This document shows, in pieces, positions 11,385 to 23,690 of a stretch of 64,000 bases of DNA (position 1 is the stretch's first letter; each line of letters begins with the position of its first letter). Origin of the DNA: Atopsyche davidsoni. Taxonomy: Eukaryota > Arthropoda > Insecta > Trichoptera > Hydrobiosidae. The DNA lies in contig JAILWY010000026.1 in the NCBI GenBank assembly GCA_022113835.1, positions 2,190,001-2,254,000 on the forward strand, read 5' to 3'. The notes under the pieces are model-generated. The model did not search any database and had not been told where the DNA came from. It was given only the letters and a program-made list of their open reading frames with translations. The position numbers and the translations under genes are program-made.

Positions 11385-11570
11385 CTTCGGTGAAGCTCTG
11401 TCTGCCGATGGTTTAAAATAAACTCCATAACAAAGTATTGAAAGTGTTGTTATTCCATGCGTTCGAGAGAAGTCCGATGTGCATCCTACATAACATAAAT
11501 TGGTGTCAGAAGTGAAACACCATAACATAATCGGTGTCACAAGTGGGGCACATAACATTATTTTTAGCAA
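11385..11570 (+). mobile_element. LTR end plus duplicated primer-binding site relic (inverted copy 2)
   Basis: AAAATAAACTCCATAACAAA and the following GTATTGAAAGTGTTGTTATT match copy 1 in reverse orientation. TGGTGTCAGAAGTG at 11501-11514 is the primer-binding site. A second diverged one (TCGGTGTCACAAGTGGGG, 11531-11548) follows within a short tandem duplication of CACCATAACATAAT. Upstream, CCGTCGGCGAAGCTGTCTCC (11336-11355) and CCTTCGGTGAAGCTCTGTCT (11386-11405) form another local duplication. No retroviral-type frame follows. Confidence 0.6.
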
Positions 11571-13560
11571 CATCACATGGCAATAAAATGAATGTGGTTA
11601 AGCAAAACAGGAATGAAGCTTCGTGGAAATAATAAGCAGCGCTATCGCTGCTTACATTCAAAGCGCGCTTAGCAACAGGTTAACGTGTAGGTTGAGTGTA
11701 ATTTGCCAAAAAAAATTTGTTATAATGCACAAAATTTATCCCTTTACTAAAATGAGCAATTTCAAGATTAATAAAACATTTTCGATATGAGTTGATCCGG
11801 TTTTATGGGTGTTGTGCTGCTTTTGGTATATATTCGTTTCAGTCCCTGAGCTGGGGCCATCTTCAGGAATTTTTAAAACGTCGCAGGAATATATACCTCA
11901 ATCAGCACAACACCCAAGAAACAGGATAAACTGATAACAGCTGATACCAAAACCTACGAAAATATTTATCGATATATTTTTTTAAAGAAAATTCACATTA
12001 TAAACAGAAACCACAACAGAGAAAATAAAATATGGTAGAAATATGCAAAATCTAAGATTATAGCACATATCAATTTTAATCATTACACCTATTTTCCCCG
12101 TGAGTCTCTCGCCTCAATAAGCACTTCTTTTCTCCCCGAATCTCCCATTTTATTTCACAATTTCTCGGATTATGTAATCTTTCATTTTAGAGGCGAGCGG
12201 GCGAGAGTTTTTTTTCACAGGACTTTGTGTATATTTAAAAATGGCACTGAATAAAAAAACGAAGGTCAGACAGTCGGATCTACATACAAATAAGTATACG
12301 CCGCTTTGTTAGTTCGACATAAGAGCATCTTAGAGAATAATATTACATTAAGTAAAATCTTATCAGTACGTGTAATGTTTTTTTAAACTTTAAGTTTTAA
12401 TACCAAAAAAACTTTTATAAAAATAAAAACGTTTTTACCAAACCAACTACCACTGAATTTGGCGTGAAAATATTTGTTTTAAAAACTATTTATAGTAAGT
12501 AGTTTAAATATTTTTTTAAAACATAAAAATATACTTAATAAAACTGTGTACCAAATAATTATATAGTAAAACATAATAAATTAGTAAAATGTCTATAATT
12601 TTTTTAAATACGTAACTTGATGAAAACAATGACTGCGGTATATTTAGTTTCATTCATATATTATTTACAAGTATTGTAAATAATATATTATATAATATTT
12701 AAATTTACACATTGATGGCTTCATTTTCTCTTTAAGCTACCCTGCACTGTTAATATATTCTAGATTTTTTTTATTATTAAACTTATGAGTTTTAGTGCAA
12801 AAGAGTGACTTATCGTAACATTTCTTGCACTTGGTCAAATGTTAATAATATATATATTTTTATTTTTTTAGTATAATAAGTTATAGATTACCCAGGTGCA
12901 TATTTTTTATTGATATTTTATAAAATAATTTTAAGCGTATAATTAATATGTTAAAATTATTATGTAGATCACCTTGTGTATGGAGCGGGAAGACATTGAG
13001 CACGAATTTAATTATACGTAAAATATTAATTAAAATAATATAATTCACTCTTGATTAATGATCACTCCTTGTGCAACAAATTTATCACCGCTTGTCTATA
13101 AAAATACTGCAATATCCTTTATTTTTAAGCTGCGCTGAGGAAAACAGCATATTAACTTTTTTTTAAGTATTATTTTTTTATGTTATTCAAATGAATACCA
13201 TTTATAAAAGGGATTCATTTTAATTCTATTTAATACGTTCTGCAGTTTTTTATTTCGGTTTTGCGGTTATGGTTTTCGGGTTTTCCTTTTATGTTTTTCA
13301 AAAAAACTATCTCAAGACTGATTTAGTTTTTATATAAATTAAAATCCCAGTAAATCCCGTTGCAACCTATGGTATTTGAAAAATTATTATTTTAAATATC
13401 TGAATGGTTAAACATGGTTTTTCCAGAGGTTCGCGTCAAGACATTTTATTGTACAGTCGCAAATAAAACTATCAATTAATGCAATTTTGAGGTAACACTG
13501 GGTCCAGTTGTTTTTTCTTATGTTATGATCATATGAGTATCATTAAATAATCCACCTGTA
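11571..13560. other. AT-rich sequence with one hammerhead-like motif and one palindrome
   Basis: On the minus strand at 11834-11868, CTGAAGATGGCCCCAG followed by a stem and GAAACG resembles a degenerate hammerhead core; flanking TATATATTC/GAATATATACC-type sequence and repeated GTGTTGTGCTG make a larger foldback (about 11808-11910). A perfect 15-bp-arm palindrome (ATATATTATTTACAA, spacer GTA) lies at 12656-12688. Otherwise nothing was recognised. Confidence 0.5.
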
Positions 13561-13599
13561 AGTCGCCACAGGTGTCTCGTACAAATACAGAATTATTTG

Positions 13600-14053
13600 A
13601 AGACACGTAAGGTTAAGTTAGTCATGACTGCCACGGATGAGACACTCCGAGTGGTTCGTGTAGCCTTACCTGTGTTTACCTGGACAAGGTGTCTGGTTCG
13701 GGTAATTCGACAGTCAGGTGTGCAAACATCGCGGCTGGAGAATACGGCGTGACCTTGAGATTTGCTCGCGTTATCGTAACGCATGCAATGTCAATTGGAG
13801 AAATTCCTGCTGCGAGATAAGCACACACTTTCAAGTTTGCAGAAGAGTCATTGTGAAATTGTGCGTCCTCTGTTTGAGAAATGTGAAGCAAGGCACGAGT
13901 TTGAGTGTCAAATGTAATCAGAGAGGTGTGATGACCACTTCCACTGTACTATTACAGATCTTTTACACATGCTCAGGGCACAAATTGACAGCCATGCACA
14001 AGCAACAGAATGGGGACAGATGGGATGTAAACAGATATGGAAAAAAAGTATAG
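13600..14053. other. GC-richer block with unrecognised open frames
   Basis: The block has near-balanced composition and a 111-codon plus-strand frame (13718-14053) rich in Cys and Arg, plus overlapping minus-strand frames. No domain or signal peptide is evident. GTGACCTTGAG at 13750-13760 is a TCAAGGTCA-type half-site. It could be a decayed exon or a regulatory island. Confidence 0.25.
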
Positions 14054-14738
14054 TGAATGAAATAGAATGTGATTAAAAAACACTAATTTAATTAGTAAAA
14101 AATATTATTCTAAAGCATTTCATAATTATTAATATTATATTGTAATAATTATATATATTTTTAAATAAACTGCACACAAATTGAATGACGAAACGATACC
14201 CTTGGGTATCAAAGTCTGACGCATTAGTTTTTTGACCACCGCAGTTTTAAAACCTATTAAGAATTTTAAACGTTATTTGCAAGTAAGAAACCATTGTAAT
14301 AGAGCTAAAACATTTTTGAGTAAATTCAAATACAAAATGCATTATCTTTTCATTTCGAAAGACGGTGATAGATAGATAAATAGTTTGCCAAGAAATGTTA
14401 TTTATGAGTAAATTATTGAATTTAACGTTTATGAAAATTCATATAAAACCAAACATAAACATGTCATAAACAAAAAAAAACCGAAGTGCTCTTATTTTTT
14501 CCCTTAATAGAATAATCGCTAAAAGCTTTCACATCTGTTAAATAATCGTTGGCAATCCTGAAAATTAAAAGAAGGCCACGAGTCTGACACTAGGACAGTC
14601 TGTCCTCTTTATCAGATCTGATCTTCCAAGAACACAATCTTATGAGATTCCAAAATCCTGGAACGTGGGATTAGAAGGCCTAAATACCAGACAAGGCCAC
14701 CTACCCAATAAAAAAATAAAATCCTTCCTGGTGATTTA

Positions 14739-14795
<57 letters not shown>

Positions 14796-16540
14796 TAATA
14801 TAATGTAAAATATATAAATTGTCTCCAGGAATAAAGCGAAGAAAAACCGCTTGAAGAGAAAAAATCTATGTTACAGTTTTGGCGAATCTTGTGTTTGCGA
14901 TTGATGTTAATGAAATGAAATTTAAAACAAAAAAACGATAGGAAATATTATTTTTAAAGATATATGATGACTATTTGTAAATTTCTTAAAACAAGTTCAT
15001 CGTAACAAACACACTTGTTTCAGAGGTCAGACAGGCACGTGTATCGAATAACCTTTGATAAAAAATAAAACGAAATATTTATTTAGCGACTAATCAATGT
15101 TTATTTATGCTTACTATTTTTCAGAGAGTCATTGTCAATTTTTTGTCGATTATAATTGAAAACTATAGATGTTGAACACATGCAAATTGTAATAAATATT
15201 TTTTTAGAATATATTCTACCCGTCTTCACCAAATGAATTCGTTAAAGGTAAACCTTGCAAGTATATTTACTGAATATTTTCTGGAAAATTTAATAAATCT
15301 TAAATCAAAGCAGAAAGATCTACAGCTCAAAAATAACAATCCTACCCTTTCAAGCAGCCCAGCATCCAAGAAATTCAATTAATTTAAATATTAAATACGT
15401 TGATCTGAACAAAAGAAAAAAGAGCATTTCCATGCAGATAAAATTATGTATACCAATTTATCTAAAAGAATTACTAGGAAATAAATTACATTTTAAATTG
15501 AAAATGCACAGATTTATAGCGGTCATTAATTGCAACTGGTGATATAAAAAAAATATGTAATGCAAACATATTTACTATAAATTAATGGCTCACATAATGT
15601 ACAGGCACAACGTAATAATGTGTGGGATTGTAGAGCTATTTTGGCACTGATGCATATCTTTTGAAATAAATTATCCCACTTTGAAAATAGTCTGTCAATG
15701 AAATATTGTAAAATGCTAAACGTAGGTGTAAGTATTTACAGTTATTTCTCAAAACTTGTCTACAATAATAAACAACTTAAAATCTTACTTTTATACCGTA
15801 TAACTTTGTAGATAATCGATATTTTTTTAATTCAGTCGTTTAATGCATTTTTATTTGAAATATTTATTGTATGAATAAAATGAAAAATTAATTAATAAAA
15901 AAAAAATTAAGAGTATTTATTTATATAGAATGTATTATGTATTATTTCTTTAAACGAACCCACAAGTTGTAATATTAAAGTAAATAAAAATTATTATTAT
16001 TAAATGATTCGAGCATCTGCTTGTTGCGTTTTTTTGGTTGTTTCTATTATCGAAACTGATTTAAGCAGAAATTTGTCGGACATGTCAATGTCAAATAAAT
16101 ATAGATTTTTTTTATTGAATACGTCTTGAATTGTCTGCGTTAGTTGTAGTATCGATAAACAGAGCTATCGTACAAAAATTAAACATTTCTAGCAAAAAAA
16201 ATTGTTGGAGTTTAACCGAGAGCCCAGATTTAATAATACTGATTTATTTGTCATTTTCTATTGAACTGTTTTTATCAAATGTACGAACTCATTTATCAAT
16301 TAAATAATTAAATATATATATATGTGCGAAATATGAAATTATTATATTTATTATAATACCGTGGTATTATAAGACTCTCATGTATAGCGACATCTTGAAA
16401 ATTATTTAAGTCTTTCAAAAATGTCTCCTTGAGTGCTTTGAATTCGTATGTATATAAAAAAATACACTTGAAGGTATAAAGCAAACAAATTTAAAAAATA
16501 ACCTTCATCTAAATGTTCGTTTCAAATTTTTAAACCGTAT
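14054..16540. other. AT-rich sequence with an (AT)n microsatellite
   Basis: An (AT)n tract of about 52 bp runs from 14741 to 14792. The rest is AT-rich DNA with no gene or mobile-element boundary that I can define. Confidence 0.65.
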
Positions 16541-16544
16541 TATA

Positions 16545-16592
16545 ATTAGAAATTCAATATTTTTGACAGAGAAATTGTGAAATAAAATACAA
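16545..16592 (-). repeat. Fragment of the hammerhead-bearing repeat family
   Basis: AGAAATTCAATATTTTTGAC followed by AGAG matches the end of the repeat copies at 4402-4627 and 59977-60280. Only the terminal 30 bp or so remain, directly left of the MITE at 16596. Confidence 0.5.
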
Positions 16593-16595
16593 GTA

Positions 16596-17039
16596 CAGTA
16601 ATACCTCAATATAACGGGCTTATTGGGGGAAGAGGGTAGCAGTTAATGCCGAAAGTCCGTTGCATAAAAATGGGTTTAAAATAAATCGAAAACATTTTTT
16701 TGAAAGTACAGTATGTATTTAAATATAAATTAAAAATACAAAATTCTATTTAATTGTCTTCGGACACTTTGATATCGACGCGCTTGCTTTCGGTTATCCT
16801 ACTAAATAGGAATCAAGTTTTGTTTGCACTATTGAAGTTTGCTGTTTTTTTTATAATCAATTCACTGAAATTACGAAAATGCGTATAATATAGTTGAATT
16901 GTTTCTAAAAATTGTTTACACGCGGCGACACGTTATAATATTAACAGGACGTTTTTAATATTTTTACAATTCACCGGATTTTTTGTCCGTTATATCCAAA
17001 GTTCGTTGAATAGAGGTCCATTACATCGAGGTTTTACTG
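16596..17039 (+). mobile_element. MITE family B (pogo/Tc1-mariner-like), near complete
   Basis: The element starts CAGTAATACCTCAATATAAC after TA and ends CATCGAGGTTTTACTG before TA, about 444 bp with good terminal inverted repeats. An inner repeat of the TIR theme, GTCCGTTATATCC, lies near 16985. No transposase frame remains. Truncated relatives are at 2275-2501 and 42553-42630. Confidence 0.8.
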
Positions 17040-17156
17040 TACTGTAAAAATCTATGTAATAATTAATTTAGTATATTAACAATTGACTGAGGCAGAAATA
17101 TCAAAGGTTTATGAGGTTCGGGCAAGGGAAGGCGATTATCATATTAATAACGTATA

Positions 17157-17270
17157 TATTTCTATTTTGTGGATTGAACGTCAATCAAGTGCGTATTTAT
17201 TTACCTATACAGGTATATATTAATATGATTAAGAATATGATTGTTAAAAAAAAATTCTCGTTTTGTTCCA
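17157..17270 (-). repeat. Repeat module shared with the 34.9-35.6 kb cluster
   Basis: In reverse orientation the segment contains CGCACTTGATTGACGTTCAA then TCCACAAAATAG, found twice to three times at 34979-35625. AATATGATTGTTAAAAAAAA then ATTCTCG leads into the SINE-like head at 17271, as in the 34.9 kb copies. Confidence 0.7.
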
Positions 17271-17420
17271 GTGGCTCGTTAGCATAATGGATAATGCACC
17301 GGCCATGTAAGCTTGGAGATGTGAGTTCGAATTTTACACAAGTCACCGTGATATTTTTCTGAGCGTTTCTTCAATCATTTCGATGTGTGAAAAAATGTGC
17401 CTAATCATATTAATATTAAT
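17271..17420 (+). repeat. tRNA-derived SINE-like copy
   Basis: GTGGCTCGTTAGCATAATGG begins a tRNA-like head with an A box (TAGCATAATGG) and a B box (GAGTTCGAATT, 17323-17333), and an imperfect acceptor stem (GTGGCTC with AGTCAC). The anticodon arm pairs poorly, so it is not a working tRNA gene. Body sequence after the head (TTTCTTCAATCATTTCGATG) is shared with the minus-strand copy at 34691-34799. These features fit a tRNA-headed SINE. Confidence 0.65.
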
Positions 17421-17474
17421 ACACCTAAATATTTTTTGATTAACAAGGAATCCGAGCTGCCGTCTCGGAATAGT

Positions 17475-17866
17475 TTGTTAGGTTAGGTCAGGTGAGAATG
17501 AACACACTAAAGGCGGGGCGGGTACTAGTACCCGTTTCGCTGACTGCCGTCTGAAGGCGGGGCGCATATTAATACGTTTTTGAATGTGGCAGAAGGTCAT
17601 TTTACTCTTTAGGTTTACAGCTCGAAATGTTTGTTTAGGACTCGTCAACGTTACTTCAACCAATACTGTCTAGTGATTCTGAACAAAGTAACAATGAAGA
17701 AGTGGAGAGGTCAGAGAATGATAATCCTCCAATTATTGAACAATTTTTAGGACAAAGTGGTGTTGTTGTGATGCCAAGTAATCCGCAAAGTGTGTATGAA
17801 GTGGTTCAACATTTTATAGGAAACGATTTATTTGACTACATGCAAATCAAAGAGTGTATAGACTAG
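17475..17866 (+). pseudogene. piggyBac-like transposase N-terminal remnant
   Basis: The frame 17639-17866 (75 codons plus stop, opened by an upstream stop) begins with an acidic serine-rich stretch (SSDSEQSNNEEVERSEND), then FLGQSGVVVMPSNPQSVYEV, then HFIGNDLFDYM. This layout, an acidic leader then F.G..GV.V.P.N....E....F..DDL, is that of the start of the piggyBac DDE domain (transposase family IS4). It stops before any catalytic aspartate. Upstream, GGCGGGGCGGGTACTAGTAC and GGCGGGGCGCATATTAATAC are a TIR-like duplication reminiscent of the TTAA element at 44830. It is dead through truncation. Confidence 0.55.
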
Positions 17867-18088
17867 ATTTCACATCAGTTTAGTCAATTTGGTTACCCGC
17901 TTAAAATATAAATATAATATAAGCTATTGTGTAACAATAACATTTAATTTATTGAGTTGCAAAACGGAAGAAAAAAAAATCAAAAAGTGCAAATCAAAGA
18001 GTGTATAGACTAGATTTCACACGCGCAATTTTACGCGAATTTTGCCCGCTACGAAAATCAGTTTAGTCAATTTGGTACCCGCTTAAAG
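17841..18088. repeat. Direct duplication downstream of the piggyBac remnant
   Basis: TGCAAATCAAAGAGTGTATA with following GACTAGATTTCACA occurs at 17841 and again at 17990. AGTTTAGTCAATTTGG with ACCCGCTTAA occurs at 17878 and 18060. The second copy holds an extra 34 bp (CGCGCAATTTTACGCG and on). The unit offset is about 150 bp. Confidence 0.85.
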
Positions 18089-18109
18089 TGTGTTTTGATA
18101 GTATGCGTG

Positions 18110-18540
18110 AAGAAAATAGCGAAACAAAAAGGCGTCGGTGGGGGAGGGGGGAGGGGGGGGGGGGTGCGGCGCTGACGCAACCGCCCAATGACGCCTCAAG
18201 GTCAGTGTCAAGGGCGCGGAGGTCACCAGACGCCGCGCTCATTTTACCTCTGCTCCACGCAGCAGCGCGCCCTGTGCCACCCAATGGGACCCCATGGTGA
18301 CACACGTCACCGTTTGAAGGCGTTAATCGAATTACCATTTTTCCTGTTCCGCCAAAAAAGCCAGAAAAATATAGACAGAGGCGGCCATTGCGCATATTTT
18401 GGAGCCGAAGAGGAGTGTCTCTCTTTAGAGAAGGTTGGCGATCATTTCGCTGATTTCATATTTACCCTTTTTTATACTGTCGGCCACGGGCAGCGCTGTA
18501 GTACTGCATACTACTTCCGGTGCCTTTTTATAAATAAAAA
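18110..18540. promoter_or_regulatory. GC-rich island with G-quadruplex tract, TCAAGGTCA and ETS site
   Basis: A run of G blocks interrupted by single A residues (18140-18164) can form a G-quadruplex on the plus strand. Then come CTCAAGGTCAG (18195-18205), GGCGGCCATTG near 18382 (YY1/Pho-like), ACTTCCGG (18513-18520) and TTTATAAATAAA near 18526. A 150-codon frame (18188-18640) and others are open but show no domain. The set of motifs is promoter-like; direction and target are unknown. Confidence 0.35.
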
Positions 18541-18639
18541 AAAAACGTATACAATCGATTCATTCATTCGTTTCCCAGACATTCGTCATTTTACAGTCTT
18601 ACTAATTCGGCTGTGCTTCCACTTCCAGCTGCTGGTGTA

Positions 18640-21360
18640 AATTCCGCATCCACGTAATCCTCCTTACAATGCCCCCTTTTTCTTCGGTTTGATTAAGAAA
18701 TTAAAATAATACAGTAATGGCATGTTTTTTTATAGTAATTGTTAATAAAAAACTCTTAATTTTGACTGGCTGAAACACGGCAAAGTAGATTACAGCCCCA
18801 AGTGGCAAAAACTTCCCATTCACTACTGGATCTACAAGCGGGGTTATATATTTTTTATATTAAATTTCGGAGACTGTGCTCTGTTTCTACCAATAGTAAG
18901 TAGTTTTAAAAACAAACACAATTCATAATAAAGTAGACTTTACTTATTGTTGCCTATTCGGCTATTTTGTTCTTTACACACATTAAATACAAAAACTAAA
19001 ACATACCTCAAGAGTTTAAAATAAAAATAACGATGGCTAGATATTGATATTGGGCAAAACTTTGGACAAAACCATGTATGTACAATATTCCATTAAACCA
19101 TTGTAAACCACCTGTAAAACCATTCCTACAGGTAACCGTGGTTTTTGAGTCCATAAAAATATGAAATATTAATATCATGCCCACACTAATATTAATATCA
19201 AGTCACTATTTATTGAAAATTGATTTTATAAAACTATGTTTTGAAATAGTTTATTATTTGAACATATCAATGAAATATCACAAACCTTTGTACCTGAATG
19301 TAAGATTTACAACCTGCAACATTTTTCACTACTGTGTCTTATATTTTATTTAAATGAAATCTCATATATTTTATAGCCAAATTTCGATATCTGCGTTAAA
19401 ATAATTAAATTTAAAATTTTCCGTTTTTATCGCTCACAAATATGTCGAAGAAAACCGAAACATACATTTTTAAATAATTTGATTAAATGTTTTTTTTTTG
19501 TAAGTAATATGTGGCTATTGTGGCGTTAATTTTGAGTTTTGGTTTATAGTATTTTAAAAGAAAGACAAAAACAATATCTGGTTTTTGAAGAAAGTATTTT
19601 TACAGCAATATTTATAATCATAAGAGTTCTCTCATTTATTGATTATACATAAAAGTTTTAGAGTATGTTATCAAATATTTTCTTATTAAATTTTCATACT
19701 TTTCTAAGACGTAATTATATAATTATTGCAGGCCCAGAAAAAGTCATTGCATTTAAAATAATAACACAGCGCAATAAATCTGCCAGTGAATTTCCATAAT
19801 AAGTAAAAAATAATAAATGGTAATTCGATAATATTTTATTTGCAAAAAATATGTATAAAATGAGTTGAATCATTTTTTCCAGGTTGTTTTTCCAATTGTG
19901 TTTTTAGCGACATTTGCGTTTATGACTTTACATATGGCGACCTTGGTAAGTACATATATGAATTTATAAAAATAGATTATATACTTGACCTTGTTTACTC
20001 GGCATAAGCACAAATATATAATATATTTATCATGTGCATGTGTGTCTGGTGGCAGAGAAACAAACGCAGCAAACAGAATGCTCGCTCAACGAATTCGCGA
20101 TTTGACAGGTTTTTCACATGCAAAAAATGATTAATGGAAAATTTATCCTAAGCTACACCGAAAAAAAAACTAAATGCTCATATGTTAAAGACGGTTATAT
20201 TATTTTTATTTTTCATTTTCAAGGTCAGTAGGAAGGAGACAAAAGGTATTCAAACGAGTAAATCACGACAGCAAAAAATATATATTTGAACAACGCATTA
20301 GCATGCTTGCTTAAAAACCCACTCTAGTAAGATCAACTTAATATACATCAGAAATAAATAGTAAATTACTATAAAACCCAGGCTTTTAAACTGAATTATT
20401 CAGTGCGTTCTGATCTTACTTGGATAACTTCAATATGCACTGATTTATTTGCAGACGTAAATTGCCAATTAATTGGTAATTAAAGTCAAATTATTAAGTT
20501 ATACGAATTTCCTAAATATTTGATCGATCAATAGTAAATTACGTGCAGTGAGTTAAATATCTGAAAAAACACTTTTTTTCTTCTAAATCAATAAAATAAA
20601 TTTAATAATCATGTAATATAAAATACCATTACGGGTGTATTATGTTTTCTACTCGAGTAAATTAAAAAAAATATGTAATATTATATAAATCGTAAAATTA
20701 TTTAAAATATAATATACACCATGTCATGCTTTATTGACTCTAAAAACCACACGTTTAGGATAATTTATGGCATAAAATAAAGAAGAAGAATGCTAAATGA
20801 ACAAGCTACCGATAAAATAAGTTATTTGGTTTATAATGTCATGTAAATCTTTAATTTGTAAAATCACATAATCTTTTATCTCAATGTAAATGCATTAAGT
20901 GGGGAAAAAATATATTATTATTATTGAATATAATTATGTGATTTTTTGTAACACAGCTTTTCTAAACGTTTACCTTTAGTTATGATTATTCCGTGTACAG
21001 AGAATATCCAAGATCAGAAGATTATAGCCTCATTATATCACAAATGAGAGGGTCTTGCACAGAAAACGCAAATAAAGAGAGCTCCATACGATAGTAAATT
21101 AGCGTAAGAAATCTTATTTCGGCTATATAATATTTTTTATAAATAATAAATATAGCCTGGGGTTGAAAGTCATGACAATAGCTAAATCAGTAAGACTGCC
21201 TCAGGATAAATATATACTCAGTGAAATGATCCTCTGAGAAGAGGTACTCAGATAAGACCAATTTCTACATGAGTACTTTTTATAATGATTGTTGTGACTT
21301 TCGCAATAATCTGTTAATACAATGTGTAAACTTACATCAAAATTAAAAATTAAATACGTA
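18640..21360. other. AT-rich sequence without recognisable features
   Basis: No gene or bounded repeat was found. Half-sites TGACCTTG (19986-19993) and TCAAGGTCA (20219-20227) lie 230 bp apart in opposite orientation. Confidence 0.6.
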
Positions 21361-21680
21361 CGTTTCACGCTGTCATTGAAATGACACGATAAAGCGCTGT
21401 TTGACCTATTAAATCTGGCGACGAGCTATTTAACTGCCATCACAAGGTCGCGCTATCGCCTGATAATGTCGCTACAAAAACGACGCTATTGTCATGTAAT
21501 TTTTTTGTGCAAATATATTTTTATGCTTCTTAAATATTTATCTTCCAAAAAACTGTGTGAGTAAACCGTAAAATACTGAATAATGATTTGAATAAATCGC
21601 AAAGTGTTTCTCGGTTCCCCGAGGCAATAAATGGACGGTCGCGGAAATTGAGCTTTCGTGAGTGATCTTGTACACGTTAT
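21361..21680. other. Mildly GC-rich stretch with CAAGGTCG
   Basis: ACAAGGTCGCGC at 21442-21453 shares AAGGTCGCGC with the 4.05 kb island and lies in a GC-richer stretch containing TCGGTTCCCCGAGG near 21612. There is no frame or exon signal. Confidence 0.2.
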
Positions 21681-23450
21681 AGTGTATCAAGAAGAAGTGT
21701 AGTTGTTATGTGCACGAAATGTCGATAGAAGAACACAGAGATATTTTATTGAATGCATTAAACTAAAAAAAAAATAAAGTACCAACTAGCTTGAAGTAAC
21801 TTACAAGGTAGTTAGTTTGTGTTAGTTATGATTCTTTGATAGTCTGACATTATCATATTTTATTTTTTTAAATATTTGTAATTGCTTCATAGTATATTTT
21901 TTAATGTTTTTATGCGATATACTTGCCTTCAGAATGAATGATGTTTTCTCCTGTAGTCAAAGAATTTTTTTATTTATAATATGTGAGTAAAACTTTTGAT
22001 CTTTACTAGCCTTTCTCTATTAGATTTTAGAGACAAAATAAAAAATGTAGTTTCAGAATAAAGCATGATTATTGTATGATATACATCATGTCTAAACATA
22101 CACCGAAACATAATTAGTTCATTTCTCAAATACCAATACGTTTTTGTATGAAATGCTTAAAATATTTGGGCATGTTTCCAATGCATACGTATATTTTTAT
22201 AATTAGGATCATCTCCAATCATAAATCACCTTTTCAACATATTTATATTGACAATATTTTTTTCATTTCGTCTCATCTGTCATTCTCAATTAGCCAACAT
22301 TGAACGCAAGAACAAGTCATAATTATCAATTAATAAAAAAATACACATATGTTTATAGCAACAAAAAAACATAACCTATAAAATAAATTAGTGTTGTACA
22401 GCAATTTGTCACTAAGAAAGATTTATTAAAGATGTTTAAAAAGTTTATATATCATTGATTATAAAATCGGGGCAAAAAAAAGGCAAGTATATCAGATATG
22501 TTTGGGAATTTAAAAAAAAAAAAATTAACGTATTATAATGACGAATACGGTATAGGTATTATAAAAAAAATCAATTATACTTCTGCTCGACCTAGTTAGT
22601 TTATTGAAAGTAAAGTAGAATTTTAAATGTGAATTTTCATCGCATTCCTAGTTCTAGTAAATACGTAAAACCTTTCAAATAAAATGTGTAGTGAGTAGTT
22701 TTAAATATATTTTTTCCATACAAAATTGTCAGATATAAATATTGGAAATAGTCGAACATAAAAAAAACACTAACTCGCTTTATAGTTAGAAAAAGAGAAA
22801 ACGATATCTTGAGTAAGAGCAGCTTTATGAGAAAATAAAGTTAATCAGTCGGAAAAAGGCTTTTTATCGAGCTTAGCTTGGCTTTCAAAAATGTTTTCAA
22901 GAACGTAATAAAATATTTATTCTTCTTCTATATACATTGAATATGTTATGAAAACTTTTCTAAAAAAATATCAGCATTTTTAAAATGGGTTTGATGTATG
23001 AAATACTCGGACTATATATTATATCCTAATTTATCACCATTTAATTTTGACCAATTTTTTAAAATTTATTTTAATTTATTCTTGTCACCAGACATGTTAA
23101 TATTTTTTAACCGAGTATGAGAATCGAATATGTAATATATATTAATAATAAAATACATGCCTTCAGGTTAAATGGGAATGTTGAAACTGCAATATTTGTA
23201 ATGTTATCTAATTGATATCATGGCGTTGTGGTTTTGGAAAAATATAATTTCTTTGAGTAATCTTAGTAATTAATATTTTATAATGCCATAAAAATAAAAT
23301 ACATTATGTTCATATAACCAAACTGAAACTAAAAATATTTTTTTCAAAGAAGTTTAAAAAAAATAAATAATATTTGCAAAACAAATTTAGACGACAAAAA
23401 ACTGAACATTATTTCCTAAATTATGTGTTTATAGCCGAACGCAAAAAAAT
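21681..23450. other. AT-rich sequence without recognisable features
   Basis: Only short frames occur, and no repeat ends, RNA genes or promoter motifs stood out. Confidence 0.6.
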
Positions 23451-23459
23451 ACACCGACA

Positions 23460-23690
23460 AAAAATCAAAGGTCACGAAGAGAGTCCGCAAAAAACGACCT
23501 GTTGATCCAGCGCCATGTTAAAAATGAAAAACCCCAATTTGCCCAGAATACCCGCCGCCACTGCGCGTAAATCTCTTCAGAGAAAGGACGAATAGAGATC
23601 AGGTCTGGTAGCAACGTCAGGGCAAAGTCAGGGGCGGCCCGCGGCAGAAGGGGGCAAGGTCGCGGGAATTAATCCACTAATCAATTGTTT
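23460..23690. other. GC-rich island with CAAGGTCGCGG
   Basis: A GC-rich block in AT-rich surroundings contains GGGGCGGCCCGCGGCAG and GCAAGGTCGCGGG (23654-23666), CAGCGCCATG and CCCGCCGCC. There is no reading frame of note. It has the same character as the islands at 4.05 and 21.44 kb, which also hold AAGGTCGCG. Confidence 0.25.

Noticed and set aside
13718..14053. Cys-rich 111-codon frame as a secreted peptide gene
   Set aside because: There is no signal peptide, the Cys spacing is irregular, and minus-strand frames overlap.
14741..14792. (AT)n tract as an origin or CRISPR-like array
   Set aside because: It is a simple microsatellite; no spaced repeats were seen anywhere in the window.
17271..17346. 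Functional tRNA gene
   Set aside because: A and B boxes are present but the anticodon stem and acceptor stem pair poorly, and the same head occurs in other SINE-like copies.
18188..18640. 150-codon frame as a coding exon
   Set aside because: It starts in the GC island and ends in AT-rich sequence with residues dictated by composition; another phase is open over the same bases; no family or splice sites.
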